Source: Onishia taeanensis (GTDB lineage: Bacteria; Pseudomonadota; Gammaproteobacteria; Pseudomonadales; Halomonadaceae). Taken from it: DNA of 64,000 nt. The position numbers and the translations under genes are program-made. The notes below the pieces were generated by a model, which did not search any database, was not told where the DNA came from, and saw only the letters and a program-made list of their open reading frames with translations. Location: assembly GCF_013349955.1 (NCBI RefSeq), contig NZ_JABVXC010000002.1, forward strand, positions 337,623 to 401,622, read 5' to 3'. The stretch's first letter is position 1; each line of letters begins with the position of its first letter. Shown piece after piece: positions 52,206-61,699 of the stretch.

Positions 52206-52228
52206 GCCGGCAGCTCATCGCTGCCGGC
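52206..52228 (-). terminator. intercistronic hairpin between pstS and pstC
   Basis: GCCGGCAGC/GCTGCCGGC is a perfect 9-bp inverted repeat with a 5-nt loop and no T-run. Such a structure after a binding-protein gene usually stabilises its message and lowers read-through to the permease genes. Confidence 0.5.
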
Positions 52229-52256
52229 CGATTCAACCATCAGGCGACGTTGTCGT

Positions 52257-53270
52257 TCACTTGATGTCAGACAGTTCCAGAGTCTTGTGGTTGGCCACTT
52301 GCTCACGAAGCTCGGCGCGCATCTCCTTCGGAGCCGGGATCAGGCCGATGCCCTTGAGGTAGCCCATGTCACCGATCATCTTCTCGCTCATGAACAGGTC
52401 GGCGTACTCGTACATGGCCGGCACATCGTCAGCGTGCTGGTTCTTCACGTAGAAGAACAGCGAGCGAGACACCGGGTATTCGCCGCTGCCGATCGCCTCG
52501 GGAGTCGGTGCCACACCGTCGATATTGGAGCCAATCAGGGTGTCGCCGTTCTCTTCCAGGAAGGAGTAGCCGAAGATACCGAAGGCATCAGTGTTCTCGG
52601 ACAGGCGCTGAACGATCAGGTTGTCGTTTTCACCGGCGTCGATGTAGGCGCCATCGGAGCGGATGTCGGTGTAGGCCTCACCACCGTAGGCTTCCATGTC
52701 CTCAGAAGCGGCTTCCATCACCAGCTCTTCGAAGGCATCGCGGGTGCCAGAGGTAGTGGGCGGACCGTAGACGGCAATTTCACGAGCCGGCAGAGACGAG
52801 TCGATCTCGTTCCACTGGGTGTAGGGGTTGTCGACCAGTTCGCCATCGACCGGCACCTGGGCGGCCAGCGCCATGAACAGCTGCTCGCGAGTCACGTTCA
52901 TCGCGTCATTTTTGCTGGACTGGGCAAAAGCAATGCCGTCGTAGCCGACCATGGCCTCGGTGATATCGGTAACGCCGTTCTCTGCACAGCGCTCGAACTC
53001 GGAAACCTTGATACGACGCGAGGCGTTGGTGATATCGGGGGTATCATCACCTACACCGTTGCAGAACAGACGCAGACCACCGCCGGAACCGGTGGACTCG
53101 ATGACAGGCGTCGGGTAATCGGTAGTGGCACCGAACTCTTCTGCAACGTAGCTGGCAAACGGATACACGGTGCTGGAGCCGACGATGCGCACTTGGTCGC
53201 GAGCCTGAGCGGCAGTCGCAAAGCCCATGACGGCGGCAGCAATAGCGGTGGTCTTGAGAATACGGTTCAT
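52257..53270 (-). CDS. pstS: phosphate-binding periplasmic protein PstS
   Basis: Captures phosphate for PstCAB. A signal peptide (ILKTTAIAAAVMGFATAAQA) precedes the mature start RDQVRIVGSSTVYPFASYVAEEF. Phosphate-contact regions are visible: STGSGGGLRLF, MVGYDGIAFAQ and PTTSGTRDAFEEL. It has 337 residues. AGGAG lies 8 nt before the ATG and a Pho box about 60 bp upstream. Confidence 0.95.
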   Translation of the reverse strand: MNRILKTTAIAAAVMGFATAAQARDQVRIVGSSTVYPFASYVAEEFGATTDYPTPVIESTGSGGGLRLFCNGVGDDTPDITNASRRIKVSEFERCAENGVTDITEAMVGYDGIAFAQSSKNDAMNVTREQLFMALAAQVPVDGELVDNPYTQWNEIDSSLPAREIAVYGPPTTSGTRDAFEELVMEAASEDMEAYGGEAYTDIRSDGAYIDAGENDNLIVQRLSENTDAFGIFGYSFLEENGDTLIGSNIDGVAPTPEAIGSGEYPVSRSLFFYVKNQHADDVPAMYEYADLFMSEKMIGDMGYLKGIGLIPAPKEMRAELREQVANHKTLELSDIK

Positions 53271-53330
53271 GCAGGTAACTCCTGTCGATGAGGGTGTTCA
53301 ACCTTCGCGACACATAAGATGACGCAAGTA

Positions 53331-53349
53331 GATGACAACTTCGTGACAT
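53331..53349 (-). promoter_or_regulatory. Pho box (PhoB site) of pstS
   Basis: On the minus strand TGTCACGAAGT-TGTCATC contains two TGTCA direct repeats 11 bp apart, the PhoB pattern. A third, weaker GTCATC follows. It lies 61-79 bp upstream of the pstS start, consistent with phosphate-starvation induction. Confidence 0.7.
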
Positions 53350-53508
53350 GCGAGACATCTTCGACACGCTAGACCAACGCACCCACTACCGCCAGGCTGC
53401 ACAGCAGCATTAACCCTCGTACTAGCGCCTGTCGCCTGCCTGGCAGAGCACCTCTCGAACCTCGCGTCACCCCCTCGCACTCACCGAATCGCCGCTGATA
53501 TGCCCCTA

Positions 53509-53540
53509 CCACTTCACATCATGTCCACTTCACATCATGT
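53509..53540. repeat. two 16-bp tandem units at an efflux gene's 3' end
   Basis: CCACTTCACATCATGT is present twice without interruption (53509 and 53525), reaching the first base of the efflux-pump stop codon. Confidence 0.9.
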
Positions 53541-54727
53541 CACCGGGTATTGGTATTTCTTCCCACCAAGAACCTGAGGCCCAGGTTACCCAGGGTCGAG
53601 ACACCCAGCATGGTCAGCACCATCGGCCAGGGGCTCTCGACCTCGAAGGCGCCGACCAACACCCCAGCCAGGGCACCGCAGGAAAATTGAATGCTGCCCA
53701 ACAGTGCCGTCGCAGTGGCGCTCATATGGCTGAACTTTTCCAGCAACGAACTCATGGCATTGGGCGTAATCAGACCGACCTGCCCCATGAACAGCATGAT
53801 CAGCGGCACCACGGTATAGAGCGAATCCTCCCCCAGGGCCACGACAAGCACCAGACTAATGGCCGCCAGCAACTGTACCCCGAGCCCCAGGCGCAAATTC
53901 TGCTGAGGCGAGCGGTACCGCAGAAGAAGGATGTTGAGCCGATTCGACGATGCCATGACCACCACATTGGCGCCGAACACCACCGGATACATGGCAGGCG
54001 ACAGGCCGTAATAGTCCATGTACAGAAAGGGCGAGGCGGTGATGAAGGCGAACATGCCGGCAAAGGCCATCGCCACCGCACAGATATATCCCATGGCCTC
54101 GCGGTGGCGAAAAACACTGGCGTAGTTGCCAAGCACTTGCCGAAAGGACGCCGTGGGCTGGTCCGGCGAGCGCGTTTCGGGCAAGCGCGTGCCGAGCAGC
54201 CAGCCAAGGAAGGCGGCATAGACCGCCAGGAACACGAAGATCAGCCACCAGTCAGCCAGGTACAGCAGGCCACTGCCCACGGCCGGGGCGGCCAACGGCG
54301 CCAGCATCATGATCATGGCCATGGTCGACATCACCTTGGCCGCTTCGCGACCGCTGAAGCAGTCGCGCACGATAGCCGCCGAGTTGACCACACAGGCACC
54401 ACCGCCCAGTGCTTGTATGAAGCGCCATACCCACAGCGTTTCGAGCGAGCCCACCTGAGTGATGGCCAGGCTGGCCAGGCAGAACACGAACAGGCCAGTC
54501 AGCAGTACCGGCTTGCGCCCCAGACGATCAGACATGGGGCCGCCGGTCAGTTGGCCGATGGCGAAGCCGAACAGAAAAACGCTGATCGACAGCTCGGTGT
54601 GATGAATGCTCGCTCCCACGGCTTCGGCCAACGCAGGCATAGCCGGCAGGTAGGCATCAATGGCAAAGGGTGCCAGCGCCGTGTTGGCAGCCACCAGCAG
54701 GGCCACTCTTCGGGTACTCAGTGTCAA
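53540..54727 (-). CDS. Bcr/CflA-family multidrug efflux MFS transporter
   Basis: A 12-helix drug:H+ antiporter of 395 residues. The start is a TTG at 54727, six bases after AGGAG; upstream in-frame codons would add about 50 unlikely residues. Family motifs: FAIDAYLPAMPALAEAVGAS, FGFAIGQLTGGPMSDRLGRKPVLLTGL (motif A) and RFIQALGGGACVVNSAAIVRD (motif C region). Substrates cannot be told. No adjacent regulator. Confidence 0.88.
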   Translation of the reverse strand: MTLSTRRVALLVAANTALAPFAIDAYLPAMPALAEAVGASIHHTELSISVFLFGFAIGQLTGGPMSDRLGRKPVLLTGLFVFCLASLAITQVGSLETLWVWRFIQALGGGACVVNSAAIVRDCFSGREAAKVMSTMAMIMMLAPLAAPAVGSGLLYLADWWLIFVFLAVYAAFLGWLLGTRLPETRSPDQPTASFRQVLGNYASVFRHREAMGYICAVAMAFAGMFAFITASPFLYMDYYGLSPAMYPVVFGANVVVMASSNRLNILLLRYRSPQQNLRLGLGVQLLAAISLVLVVALGEDSLYTVVPLIMLFMGQVGLITPNAMSSLLEKFSHMSATATALLGSIQFSCGALAGVLVGAFEVESPWPMVLTMLGVSTLGNLGLRFLVGRNTNTR

Positions 54728-55001
54728 AGGATGCTCCTGAGAAAAAGTGAGCGAAAAACAGGGAAAGCCAAAAAATAGCGGGCTAAGGATAACCGATCCA
54801 TCGCGACACTGCCGCCCTGCCCCGCCAATACCGTTGCCAAGGTGCAATCCCCGGACGTGTGTCAGGCGTACCAGGTTCATGACCTCAGGCTGTCATACTT
54901 TGCTGATAAATCAGGGAGCTATCATCAAGCATTCCTTTGAGTTCCGGGCACACGGAGCCGAGGCCTAGCGGCCCATCACACAGCAGGGGACAGACAGCAG
55001 C

Positions 55002-56720
55002 ATGCGACTCTTCGACAACATGACGGTCAAACTCAGTGGCTCATTGGTACTGATTGCCTTAACGCTCATGCTACTGGTCAGCGCGGGTCTCGGACTCTTC
55101 GCCAACCATTACAGCCGCCAGGCCTTCGGCACGCTCAACCAGATCAACGTCGAACAGGCTCAGGCCCTCAACCATGCCTATGTCGATATTTTGCGCGCCC
55201 GAGTGGAGTTGAACCGGGCAGCCCAATTGATCCGCAAGCCTTCATTCGACCGCCCCGGACCGGTCATCGAGCGCGCCGAAGGCCTGATGAGCTCGGCCGA
55301 AAAAGCCTTTCAGAATTTTCTGGCAATTCCTCCCCAACCGTCTCAGGCCGAACCCATCGACACCCTCGAGAATCACTTCCAATCGCTGCTCAATACCGGC
55401 CTATCGCTGCAGTTAATGGTACTCAAGGAAAACGACGTCGGCGCCTATGACTCCGGACAGTCCCGGGTGAGCGATATGAGCAAGGCCTTTATGGAAAGCG
55501 CAGACGCCTTCTTTGCAGCCTCGCAGGAGAGCGGCAACGGCCTCGCCGCACAGTTCGACCGTATGGGCACCTGGATGAACACCGCCATGGGCGGCGCCGT
55601 GGCCATCACGCTGCTGCTCGTGCTAGTGACCGTATGGGGCGTCACCGTTAACGTCATCCGGCCGCTGCGCCGACTCATCGCGCACTTCCGCCACATGGCA
55701 GCGGGGGATCTTTCCCAACCCATCGAGACCAAGGGCAGCAATGAGATCGGCCAGCTTTATAGCGAGCTTTCCCGCATGCAACAGTCACTGGCGAACACGG
55801 TCGGCCGGGTGCGCGAGAGCAGCAAGACCATTTTCGACGGCGCCCAGCGCACCAGCGAAGGTAATCAGGAGCTGTCCTCACGTACCCAGCAACAGGCCTC
55901 GTCCCTCGAGCAGACCGCGGCAAGCCTCGACGAACTGACCGCCACCGTGGCGCACAACGCCGACAACTCTCGTCAAGCGGCCAAATTCGCCGACGACGCG
56001 AGCAGCAAGGCCCGCGCCAGCGGCGAGGTGATCAGCAACTTCGTCGACACCATGGGCGAGATCAATGACCGCTCGACGCAGATTCACGACATTATCGCTC
56101 TGATCGACAACATCGCTTTCCAAACTAACCTGCTGGCCCTGAATGCCTCGGTGGAGGCCGCTCGGGCCGGCGATCACGGCCGCGGTTTCGCGGTCGTGGC
56201 AAGCGAAGTACGCTCGCTGGCCTCACGCAGCGCCAATGCCGCCAACGACGTGCGTCGCCTGATCGACGACTCCCGTCAGAGCCTCGAGCGTGGCAATGCC
56301 CTGTCGACGGAAGCCAGCCAGGAGATGGAGACCGTCATCGCGGCGGTCGGTCAGGTCAACGGTCTCATGGAGCAGATCGCCCAGGCCTCCGACGAGCAGC
56401 ACCGTGGCATCGAACAGCTCAACCAGGCCATGAACCAGATGGAGACCGTCACCCAACACAATGCCCAACTGGTCGAACAGGCTTCTAAGGGAGCGATGTC
56501 GCTTGAAGATGAGGCCGAGCAGATGCGCCGTTTCGCCGCCCGCTTTACGACAAGATCGAGCACGGAAGCCGAAGGAAAGTCGCCATCTTCGCATGCTGGG
56601 CTGGAGTCAGAGGCCGCGCATATCGAGACCCAGCGCGACTGGGTTCCCCGAGTCGTCGCCGATGAAGCCCCCCAGGCGTCAGGAGCAGATACACAGCGCG
56701 ACACCGCCTTGCTACAGTGA
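55002..56720 (+). CDS. methyl-accepting chemotaxis protein (4HB ligand domain)
   Basis: A 572-residue chemoreceptor. TM1 ([20 protein letters not shown]) is followed by a periplasmic four-helix sensor of about 150 residues in the Tar/Tsr style, TM2 ([21 protein letters not shown]), HAMP, and the signalling tip [36 protein letters not shown]. Flanking helices hold the methylation regions. The C-terminus lacks the NWETF tether for CheR/CheB. The ligand is unknown. Single gene, 26 bp before the tal unit. Confidence 0.92.
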   Translation: MRLFDNMTVKLSGSLVLIALTLMLLVSAGLGLFANHYSRQAFGTLNQINVEQAQALNHAYVDILRARVELNRAAQLIRKPSFDRPGPVIERAEGLMSSAEKAFQNFLAIPPQPSQAEPIDTLENHFQSLLNTGLSLQLMVLKENDVGAYDSGQSRVSDMSKAFMESADAFFAASQESGNGLAAQFDRMGTWMNTAMGGAVAITLLLVLVTVWGVTVNVIRPLRRLIAHFRHMAAGDLSQPIETKGSNEIGQLYSELSRMQQSLANTVGRVRESSKTIFDGAQRTSEGNQELSSRTQQQASSLEQTAASLDELTATVAHNADNSRQAAKFADDASSKARASGEVISNFVDTMGEINDRSTQIHDIIALIDNIAFQTNLLALNASVEAARAGDHGRGFAVVASEVRSLASRSANAANDVRRLIDDSRQSLERGNALSTEASQEMETVIAAVGQVNGLMEQIAQASDEQHRGIEQLNQAMNQMETVTQHNAQLVEQASKGAMSLEDEAEQMRRFAARFTTRSSTEAEGKSPSSHAGLESEAAHIETQRDWVPRVVADEAPQASGADTQRDTALLQ

Positions 56721-56752
56721 AGGCCTGACTCACTCGACCATTCAGGATGACC

Positions 56753-57688
56753 ATGACACAGGACAAGTTGACACAGCTTAAAGCCGTGACCACGGTGGTC
56801 GCGGATACTGGCGACCTGGACGCCATCGCCCGCTTCCAGCCTACCGATGCCACCACCAATCCTTCGCTGATCCTGCAGGCCGCTCAACAGGAGGGCCGCC
56901 GCACCCGACTGGCGGAGCTGGCTCGCCAGAGCACCGATATCGACGATGCTTTGGACGCCGTAGCGGTCGACATCGGCAGCGAGATCAGCGCCCTGGTGCC
57001 AGGCTATGTGTCCACCGAGGTCAGCGCTCGCTTGTCCTTCGACACCCAGGCCACCCTGGCTCGCGCCCATTCGCTGATCGAACGCTACGAGCGCCGTGGC
57101 GTCGGTCGCGAACGCATTCTGATCAAGGTCGCGTCAACCTGGGAAGGCATTCGCGCCGCCAAACAGCTCGAACGTGAAGGCATTCGCACCAACCTGACCC
57201 TGCTGTTCAGTTTCGCTCAGGCGCAGGCCTGTGCCGATGCCGGCGTGACGCTGATTTCCCCCTTCGTCGGTCGCATCCTCGACTGGCACAAGGCCCGCGA
57301 GCCCGAAGCGGACTTCAGTGGCGCCAAGGATCCCGGTGTGCGCTCGGTGCGGGCCATCTATCAGCATTACAAGGGACATGGCTACAAGACGGTGGTGATG
57401 GGTGCGAGCTTTCGCAACGCCGGTGAGATCGAAGCCCTGGCCGGCTGTGATCGCCTGACCATATCGCCAAAGCTACTCGAAGAGCTTTCCAAGGACAACG
57501 GCCCTCTGCCCCGCTGCCTAAGTGCAGACGACGCCGAGAGTGCCAGACCGGAAATGCTGGACGAGGGAGATTTTCGCTGGGCGATGAACGAAGATGCCAT
57601 GGCCACCGAAAAGCTCGCTGAAGGTATCCGCAAGTTCATGGCAGACCAGCGCAAGCTGGAGACGCTGCTGGCCGAGCTGCGTAAGTAG
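56753..57688 (+). CDS. tal: transaldolase
   Basis: Pentose-phosphate enzyme transferring dihydroxyacetone units. It has 311 residues, class I TalB type. Asp18 lies in VVADTGD, the substrate region is [12 protein letters not shown], and the Schiff-base Lys125 lies in [28 protein letters not shown] and the FVGRILDW loop are standard. The ATG at 56753 is preferred to one at 56747 because of ribosome-site spacing. Confidence 0.95.
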   Translation: MTQDKLTQLKAVTTVVADTGDLDAIARFQPTDATTNPSLILQAAQQEGRRTRLAELARQSTDIDDALDAVAVDIGSEISALVPGYVSTEVSARLSFDTQATLARAHSLIERYERRGVGRERILIKVASTWEGIRAAKQLEREGIRTNLTLLFSFAQAQACADAGVTLISPFVGRILDWHKAREPEADFSGAKDPGVRSVRAIYQHYKGHGYKTVVMGASFRNAGEIEALAGCDRLTISPKLLEELSKDNGPLPRCLSADDAESARPEMLDEGDFRWAMNEDAMATEKLAEGIRKFMADQRKLETLLAELRK

Positions 57689-57749
57689 CCGCGCCACCAC
57701 CCAGATAGTCTTGTCGCTGTGGCCATCTCGTCTCAAGCAAGCCGCAATG

Positions 57750-57786
57750 AAAGAGGGCCGGTCGCTATCGACCGGCCCTCTTTATA
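57750..57786 (+). terminator. terminator after transaldolase
   Basis: Perfect 15-bp stem (57750-57764 with 57769-57783) and CTAT loop; the right arm ends in TTT followed by ATAT. Adjacent 57782-57807 holds two 13-bp tandem copies of TTATATCGGCTGC. Confidence 0.85.
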
Positions 57787-57921
57787 TCGGCTGCTTATAT
57801 CGGCTGCGTTTTACTTGGCTGCTTTACATCAGCCGTGGCTTATAATGACCGCTCTTGGATGGCCTTTTATGACGACAGCGTCACTACGTAAGCCAGCTGC
57901 AGGACCAGCCAAGTGGGGTCA

Positions 57922-58431
57922 CTATGGCTCGCTCGGTTGGCGATGCTGCTCTTCGAGCAGTTCCACCAGCGGCTGAAACTCTTCGCGATTATGCTCACTC
58001 ATATGCATCAGGATGCGATGTGCCTCGAGAATACGCTCCTGAAGCACCCGTTCATCAGCGTTGACCAACGGCAGGTCCGCAAGCTCGGAGGTTTCCTGAA
58101 TGGGTGTCTCAACCAGGGTGAAATAGTCACCGAAGCCCATCACATCGAGCATCCGCCGTACATCCGGATTATCGACGACAATGGTCGGCGGCTGCTCGAG
58201 CCGGTCGCGCACGGCAAGCGCCACCTTGGCCAGAAAGCCCAACGCCGTGGAGTCCACATTGGTGGCCTCGCGCAGATCGACCATCACGGTTTCCAAACCA
58301 GGCATCTCGGCCAGCCGCTGTGCCTGGCTGTCCAAGGTCGCACTCAAGGTCAGGCGCACGTCACCGGACAGCTTGAGGATGAAAACCCCCGAATCGATGG
58401 CCGCCTGAAGTCGCCCTTCATTCTTCATCAT
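57922..58431 (-). CDS. STAS-domain anti-sigma factor antagonist-like protein
   Basis: A 169-residue protein. The STAS fold covers about residues 10-110 (GVFILKLSGDVRLTLSATLD, VMVDLREATNVDSTALGFLAKVA). The serine of NVDSTALG is the phosphorylation site in SpoIIAA/HsbA-type antagonists. A helical C-terminal tail (ERILEAHRILMHMSEHNREEF) is extra. The start overlaps the upstream phosphatase gene by 14 bp, so the two are coupled: the phosphatase probably acts on this protein, as in the HsbR-HsbA pair of Pseudomonas. Confidence 0.87.
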   Translation of the reverse strand: MMKNEGRLQAAIDSGVFILKLSGDVRLTLSATLDSQAQRLAEMPGLETVMVDLREATNVDSTALGFLAKVALAVRDRLEQPPTIVVDNPDVRRMLDVMGFGDYFTLVETPIQETSELADLPLVNADERVLQERILEAHRILMHMSEHNREEFQPLVELLEEQHRQPSEP

Positions 58432-59614
58432 GGTAAAAACCGCTCAACGTCATGATCGTCAGATCGTCAGGCAGCTCCTCGTACCCCGGCGCGTGCCCAC
58501 TGATGGTTTCCTCGTCGTCCTCGGGAAGCCTGCCGAGTGACAGGCTGGTCCGCAGTGCTGCCAGATCGTCACAGGCCAGCACCAGTCGCTCGAGCTCCTT
58601 GAGCCGCCCGTCAAGCGTCCTGCCTGACAGGTACTCCAGTACTCCATCTGAACATAACCATAATCGGAAGTTTTGCGGCAGCGCACAACTCAACGTTGGA
58701 TATTTCACATTCGGGAATAGTCCGACCGGCATGCCTTCTCCCTCAAGCGGAGCAACGCTGCCCTCACTGACCAGTAATGGCATCGGCAACTGAGCCCCCA
58801 GCGAATAGTGCAGCTGGCGAGTCTCGTGATCGATGACTCCCACGAACATGGCCATATGTTTGCCGATACCCGTATCCAAAAGCTCACGATTCAGGCTCGC
58901 CAACCAGCCCGCTGCCAGGCTCTCGGGATTGGCACCGTCCCACTCTCCCAGCCAGCGATTGCACAGGTACTTCAGCAGCACGGTGACAAAGGCCGATGAA
59001 GCGCCATGGCCGGAGACATCGGCAAAGTAGAAAATGCTGAAACGCGCATCAAAGCGCTGGTAATCGAGAAAATCGCCGGACAAGTACAGCGATGGCGCCA
59101 GCCAGTAATCACAGGTCACGCCATCCACGGACAGCGGACGGGGAGGCAGCAGCTTGCGCTGGATATGGCCCCCGGCCTGCTGATCCAGGCGCAGCATTTC
59201 CAGATGCGTCTCCAGACTCTCGTTGAGCTCGGCGAGACGTTCGCGATCGCGCCGATTCTCCTCGGCCAGCCGGTGATTCTCGATCACCTTGGCGATCATA
59301 CGGCGCAGGATATCGCCATGACGCAGTGGCTCGATGATGTAATCGACCACCCCCGCATCGACGGCCTTGAGCAGATCACTGTCGAGACGACTGTCGCTGA
59401 CCGCCAGCGTCGGCAACCGGGCGGTCAAGGACGACCAGTCGCGGGTCGGCACGGCGCGCACATGGGCGACGACCAGCTCGGTCTCGCTTGGCAGTTCCTC
59501 TGGCCGTTCGGTCGCGATCACCGCAAACGCGCCCTTGGCAACCACCTCGGCCAGATCATCTCGTGCCTTGCCGGGCAGGTCGAGCACGCCGATCAATATT
59601 CTTGGGCTGGCCAT
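58418..59614 (-). CDS. PP2C/SpoIIE-type serine phosphatase with a degenerate receiver domain
   Basis: A 398-residue protein. Residues 1-115 keep the receiver fold (PRILIGVLDLPGKARDDLAEVV ... AVDAGVVDYIIEPLRHGDILRRMI), but the acidic pair after strand 1 is gone, the phospho-acceptor position reads AHVRAVP instead of a D-containing loop, and the KP motif is EP. A coiled coil (about 118-145) leads to the PP2C domain with all metal-site pieces (SGDFLDY, FADVSGHGASSAF, LCSDGVLEY, PDDLTIMTL). It is likely controlled without phosphorylation. Coupled to the STAS gene. Confidence 0.88.
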   Translation of the reverse strand: MASPRILIGVLDLPGKARDDLAEVVAKGAFAVIATERPEELPSETELVVAHVRAVPTRDWSSLTARLPTLAVSDSRLDSDLLKAVDAGVVDYIIEPLRHGDILRRMIAKVIENHRLAEENRRDRERLAELNESLETHLEMLRLDQQAGGHIQRKLLPPRPLSVDGVTCDYWLAPSLYLSGDFLDYQRFDARFSIFYFADVSGHGASSAFVTVLLKYLCNRWLGEWDGANPESLAAGWLASLNRELLDTGIGKHMAMFVGVIDHETRQLHYSLGAQLPMPLLVSEGSVAPLEGEGMPVGLFPNVKYPTLSCALPQNFRLWLCSDGVLEYLSGRTLDGRLKELERLVLACDDLAALRTSLSLGRLPEDDEETISGHAPGYEELPDDLTIMTLSGFYHDEE

Positions 59615-59700
59615 GCACTCCGTCCCCTTATCCCTAAACAGATAACCGCGGGAGGGCGCCCCTTCCCGCGGATCACTTCCGGGCCGCCGTCAGGCGCACG

Positions 59701-60534
59701 TCAAGGCGTCGGTGCCGCCTCGTTGTCAGTGTCGGACTGGGTCGCACCGACTTCGTCGTCAACCGCAAAATCGCTGTCGTCAAACTCGAAGCTGTCACTG
59801 GCAAAGGGGTCATCGCCCACCTCGCCGTCGTTGACCTCGAAGCGTCGCTGCTGCAACCAGGTATCGCGAATGAAGCTGTAGCGATCGCCCTGGATCAGAC
59901 GCTCCTGATCGAGCAGCGCGGCCCGCTTGTCGACCAGACGCAAGAAGGTCAGGCCATAGGCGACCTTATCTTCTTCCACATGGGTCACTGGGTCGGTGTA
60001 CATATCCACCGGTAGGCCGGAGGTATCGCGCACCGTGCTTGGGCCAAGCAGCGGCAGGACCAGATAAGGGCCCTCGCCTACCCCCCAGACAGCGAGGGTT
60101 TGGCCGAAATCTTCCTCGCGCCCGGTGATCCCCATATCAGTGGCAATATCCAACAGCCCGGCCAGGCCGAGGGTCGAGTTGATCACGAAACGTCCTGAGG
60201 CGATGCCCGCGTTCCCCCACTTCCACTGCAGCACGCTATTGAAGGCCGTGCCCACCTCACCGAGGTTGGAAAAAAAGTTGCCGACCCCCGTCTGCACCGG
60301 TGACGGCGTCACATAGTCGTACCCCTGAGCAATCGGCTTCAGAGCATAGCGATCGACGGTGTCGTTGAAGGCATAGACCTTGCGGTTGAAGCCTTCCCAG
60401 GGGTCTTGCGGGTTACGCTCGGCGGTCTGAGTGCTGGCACAGCCGGCCATTCCCATCACGGCGCTTAGCAGGATGGCCTTCGCCATCACTCCCTGAATCC
60501 TTTGGCCTTCGGGCCTACGCGTGCTCTCTTTCAT
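59701..60534 (-). CDS. mlaA: MlaA/VacJ outer-membrane lipoprotein
   Basis: Removes misplaced phospholipids from the outer leaflet. The ATG at 60534 (AAGGA upstream) gives a signal with lipobox MAGC; a second ATG at 60486 is possible. Core motifs: DPWEGFNRKVYAFNDTVDRY, FFSNLGEVGTAFNSVLQWKW and FGQTLAVWGVGEGPYLVLPLLGPSTVRD. It has 277 residues; the tail is acidic and low-complexity (DDPFASDSFEFDDSDFAVDD). The rest of the Mla system is not in the window. Confidence 0.93.
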   Translation of the reverse strand: MKESTRRPEGQRIQGVMAKAILLSAVMGMAGCASTQTAERNPQDPWEGFNRKVYAFNDTVDRYALKPIAQGYDYVTPSPVQTGVGNFFSNLGEVGTAFNSVLQWKWGNAGIASGRFVINSTLGLAGLLDIATDMGITGREEDFGQTLAVWGVGEGPYLVLPLLGPSTVRDTSGLPVDMYTDPVTHVEEDKVAYGLTFLRLVDKRAALLDQERLIQGDRYSFIRDTWLQQRRFEVNDGEVGDDPFASDSFEFDDSDFAVDDEVGATQSDTDNEAAPTP

Positions 60535-60577
60535 CGACGTTCCTTGGCAGTTCTTCCTGCAAATCATCTTACGGCCG

Positions 60578-61699
60578 TCATGTACGGCGCACCACGACGC
60601 AGCCGGCACTGTAGCCGGCTCCGAAGGAACACACCACCCCCAGCGCGCCGGAGTGCAGATCGCCGCGATGTAGATGGAAGGCAATCATCGAGCCCGCCGA
60701 ACTGGTATTGGCATAGCGATCGAGAATGATCGGCGCCTGATCATCACGGGGCGGCTGTCCCAGCACCCGGCGCGCGATCAGGTCGTTCATATGCTGATTC
60801 GCCTGATGCAACCAGAGTCGTGACAGGTCAGCGGCCTTCTGCCCCAAGTCGTCCAGATGCTGCTGAATCAGCGAGGCTACCAGGGGGCAGACCTCCTTGA
60901 AGACCCGCCGACCTTCCTGGACGAAAAGCTTGTCCAGCGCCTGGGGATCGGCATCGGTGACGCAGTTGAGAAACCCCGCATTGTTGCGGATAGCATTGGA
61001 AAACTGGGTGACCAGCCGGGTGCCGAGAATTTCGAAGCGCTCGCTACCGCGCGCCACGGCATCGTCTTCGATCACCAAGGCGGTGCAGGCATCGCCGAAG
61101 ATAAAATGGCTGTCGCGGTCGCGAAAATTGAGATGCGCCGAGCAGATCTCGGGGCTAACCACCAGTACGCGTTGGGCGCTACCGGCAAGGATTGCATTGC
61201 GCGCGGCATCGAGGGCAAAGGTCGCCGAGCTGCAGGCCACGTTCATGTCATAGGCATAACCGCCGGCCCCCAGCGCCGCCTGGAGCTCGACCGCCACCGC
61301 CGGATAGGCCCGTTCCAGGTTGGAGCAGGCAACGATCACCAGGTCGACCTCCTCGGCCTGCACCTGGGCGGCATCCAGCGCCTGGCGAGCCGCGGCAAGG
61401 CCCATCTCGGCCTGTTGCGAGAGCTCGTCATTGCCACGCTGAGACAGCCTCGGCCGCATACGCTGTGGGTCCAGGATACCCTCGGCGTCCAGCACATAGC
61501 GGCTCTTGATACCCGAGGCCTTCTCGATGAACGCACTGCTGGAATGCGCTAGCGCCTCTCTCTCGCCGGCGGCGATGGCCTCTTCATGCTCGGCATTGTC
61601 GCTGTCCACCCAGGCATTGAAGGCCGCCACCAGGGCATCATTGTCGATGGCATGGGGCGGCGTATAAAGCCCGCTGCCGGTGATCACTGCGGTCGTCAT
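60578..61699 (-). CDS. beta-ketoacyl-ACP synthase III-like enzyme (FabH-like, PA3286 type)
   Basis: A 373-residue KAS III homologue. Catalytic triad: Cys in DMNVACSSATFAL, His in LWLHQANQHMND, Asn in RYANTSSAGSM. It is longer than FabH (about 317) and carries the N-terminal AFNAWVDSDNAEHEEAIAAGE stretch found in enzymes that condense acyl-CoA from beta-oxidation with malonyl-ACP, so a salvage role is possible. GGAAGG precedes the ATG, which overlaps the hrpA stop (ATGA). Confidence 0.87.
   Translation of the reverse strand: MTTAVITGSGLYTPPHAIDNDALVAAFNAWVDSDNAEHEEAIAAGEREALAHSSSAFIEKASGIKSRYVLDAEGILDPQRMRPRLSQRGNDELSQQAEMGLAAARQALDAAQVQAEEVDLVIVACSNLERAYPAVAVELQAALGAGGYAYDMNVACSSATFALDAARNAILAGSAQRVLVVSPEICSAHLNFRDRDSHFIFGDACTALVIEDDAVARGSERFEILGTRLVTQFSNAIRNNAGFLNCVTDADPQALDKLFVQEGRRVFKEVCPLVASLIQQHLDDLGQKAADLSRLWLHQANQHMNDLIARRVLGQPPRDDQAPIILDRYANTSSAGSMIAFHLHRGDLHSGALGVVCSFGAGYSAGCVVVRRT

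Noticed and set aside
51918-53291. 457-codon plus-strand open frame opposite pstC and pstS
   Set aside because: Antisense to strong pst genes; high GC at third positions produces such open frames. Similar shadows lie at 49640-50770 and 53537-54778.
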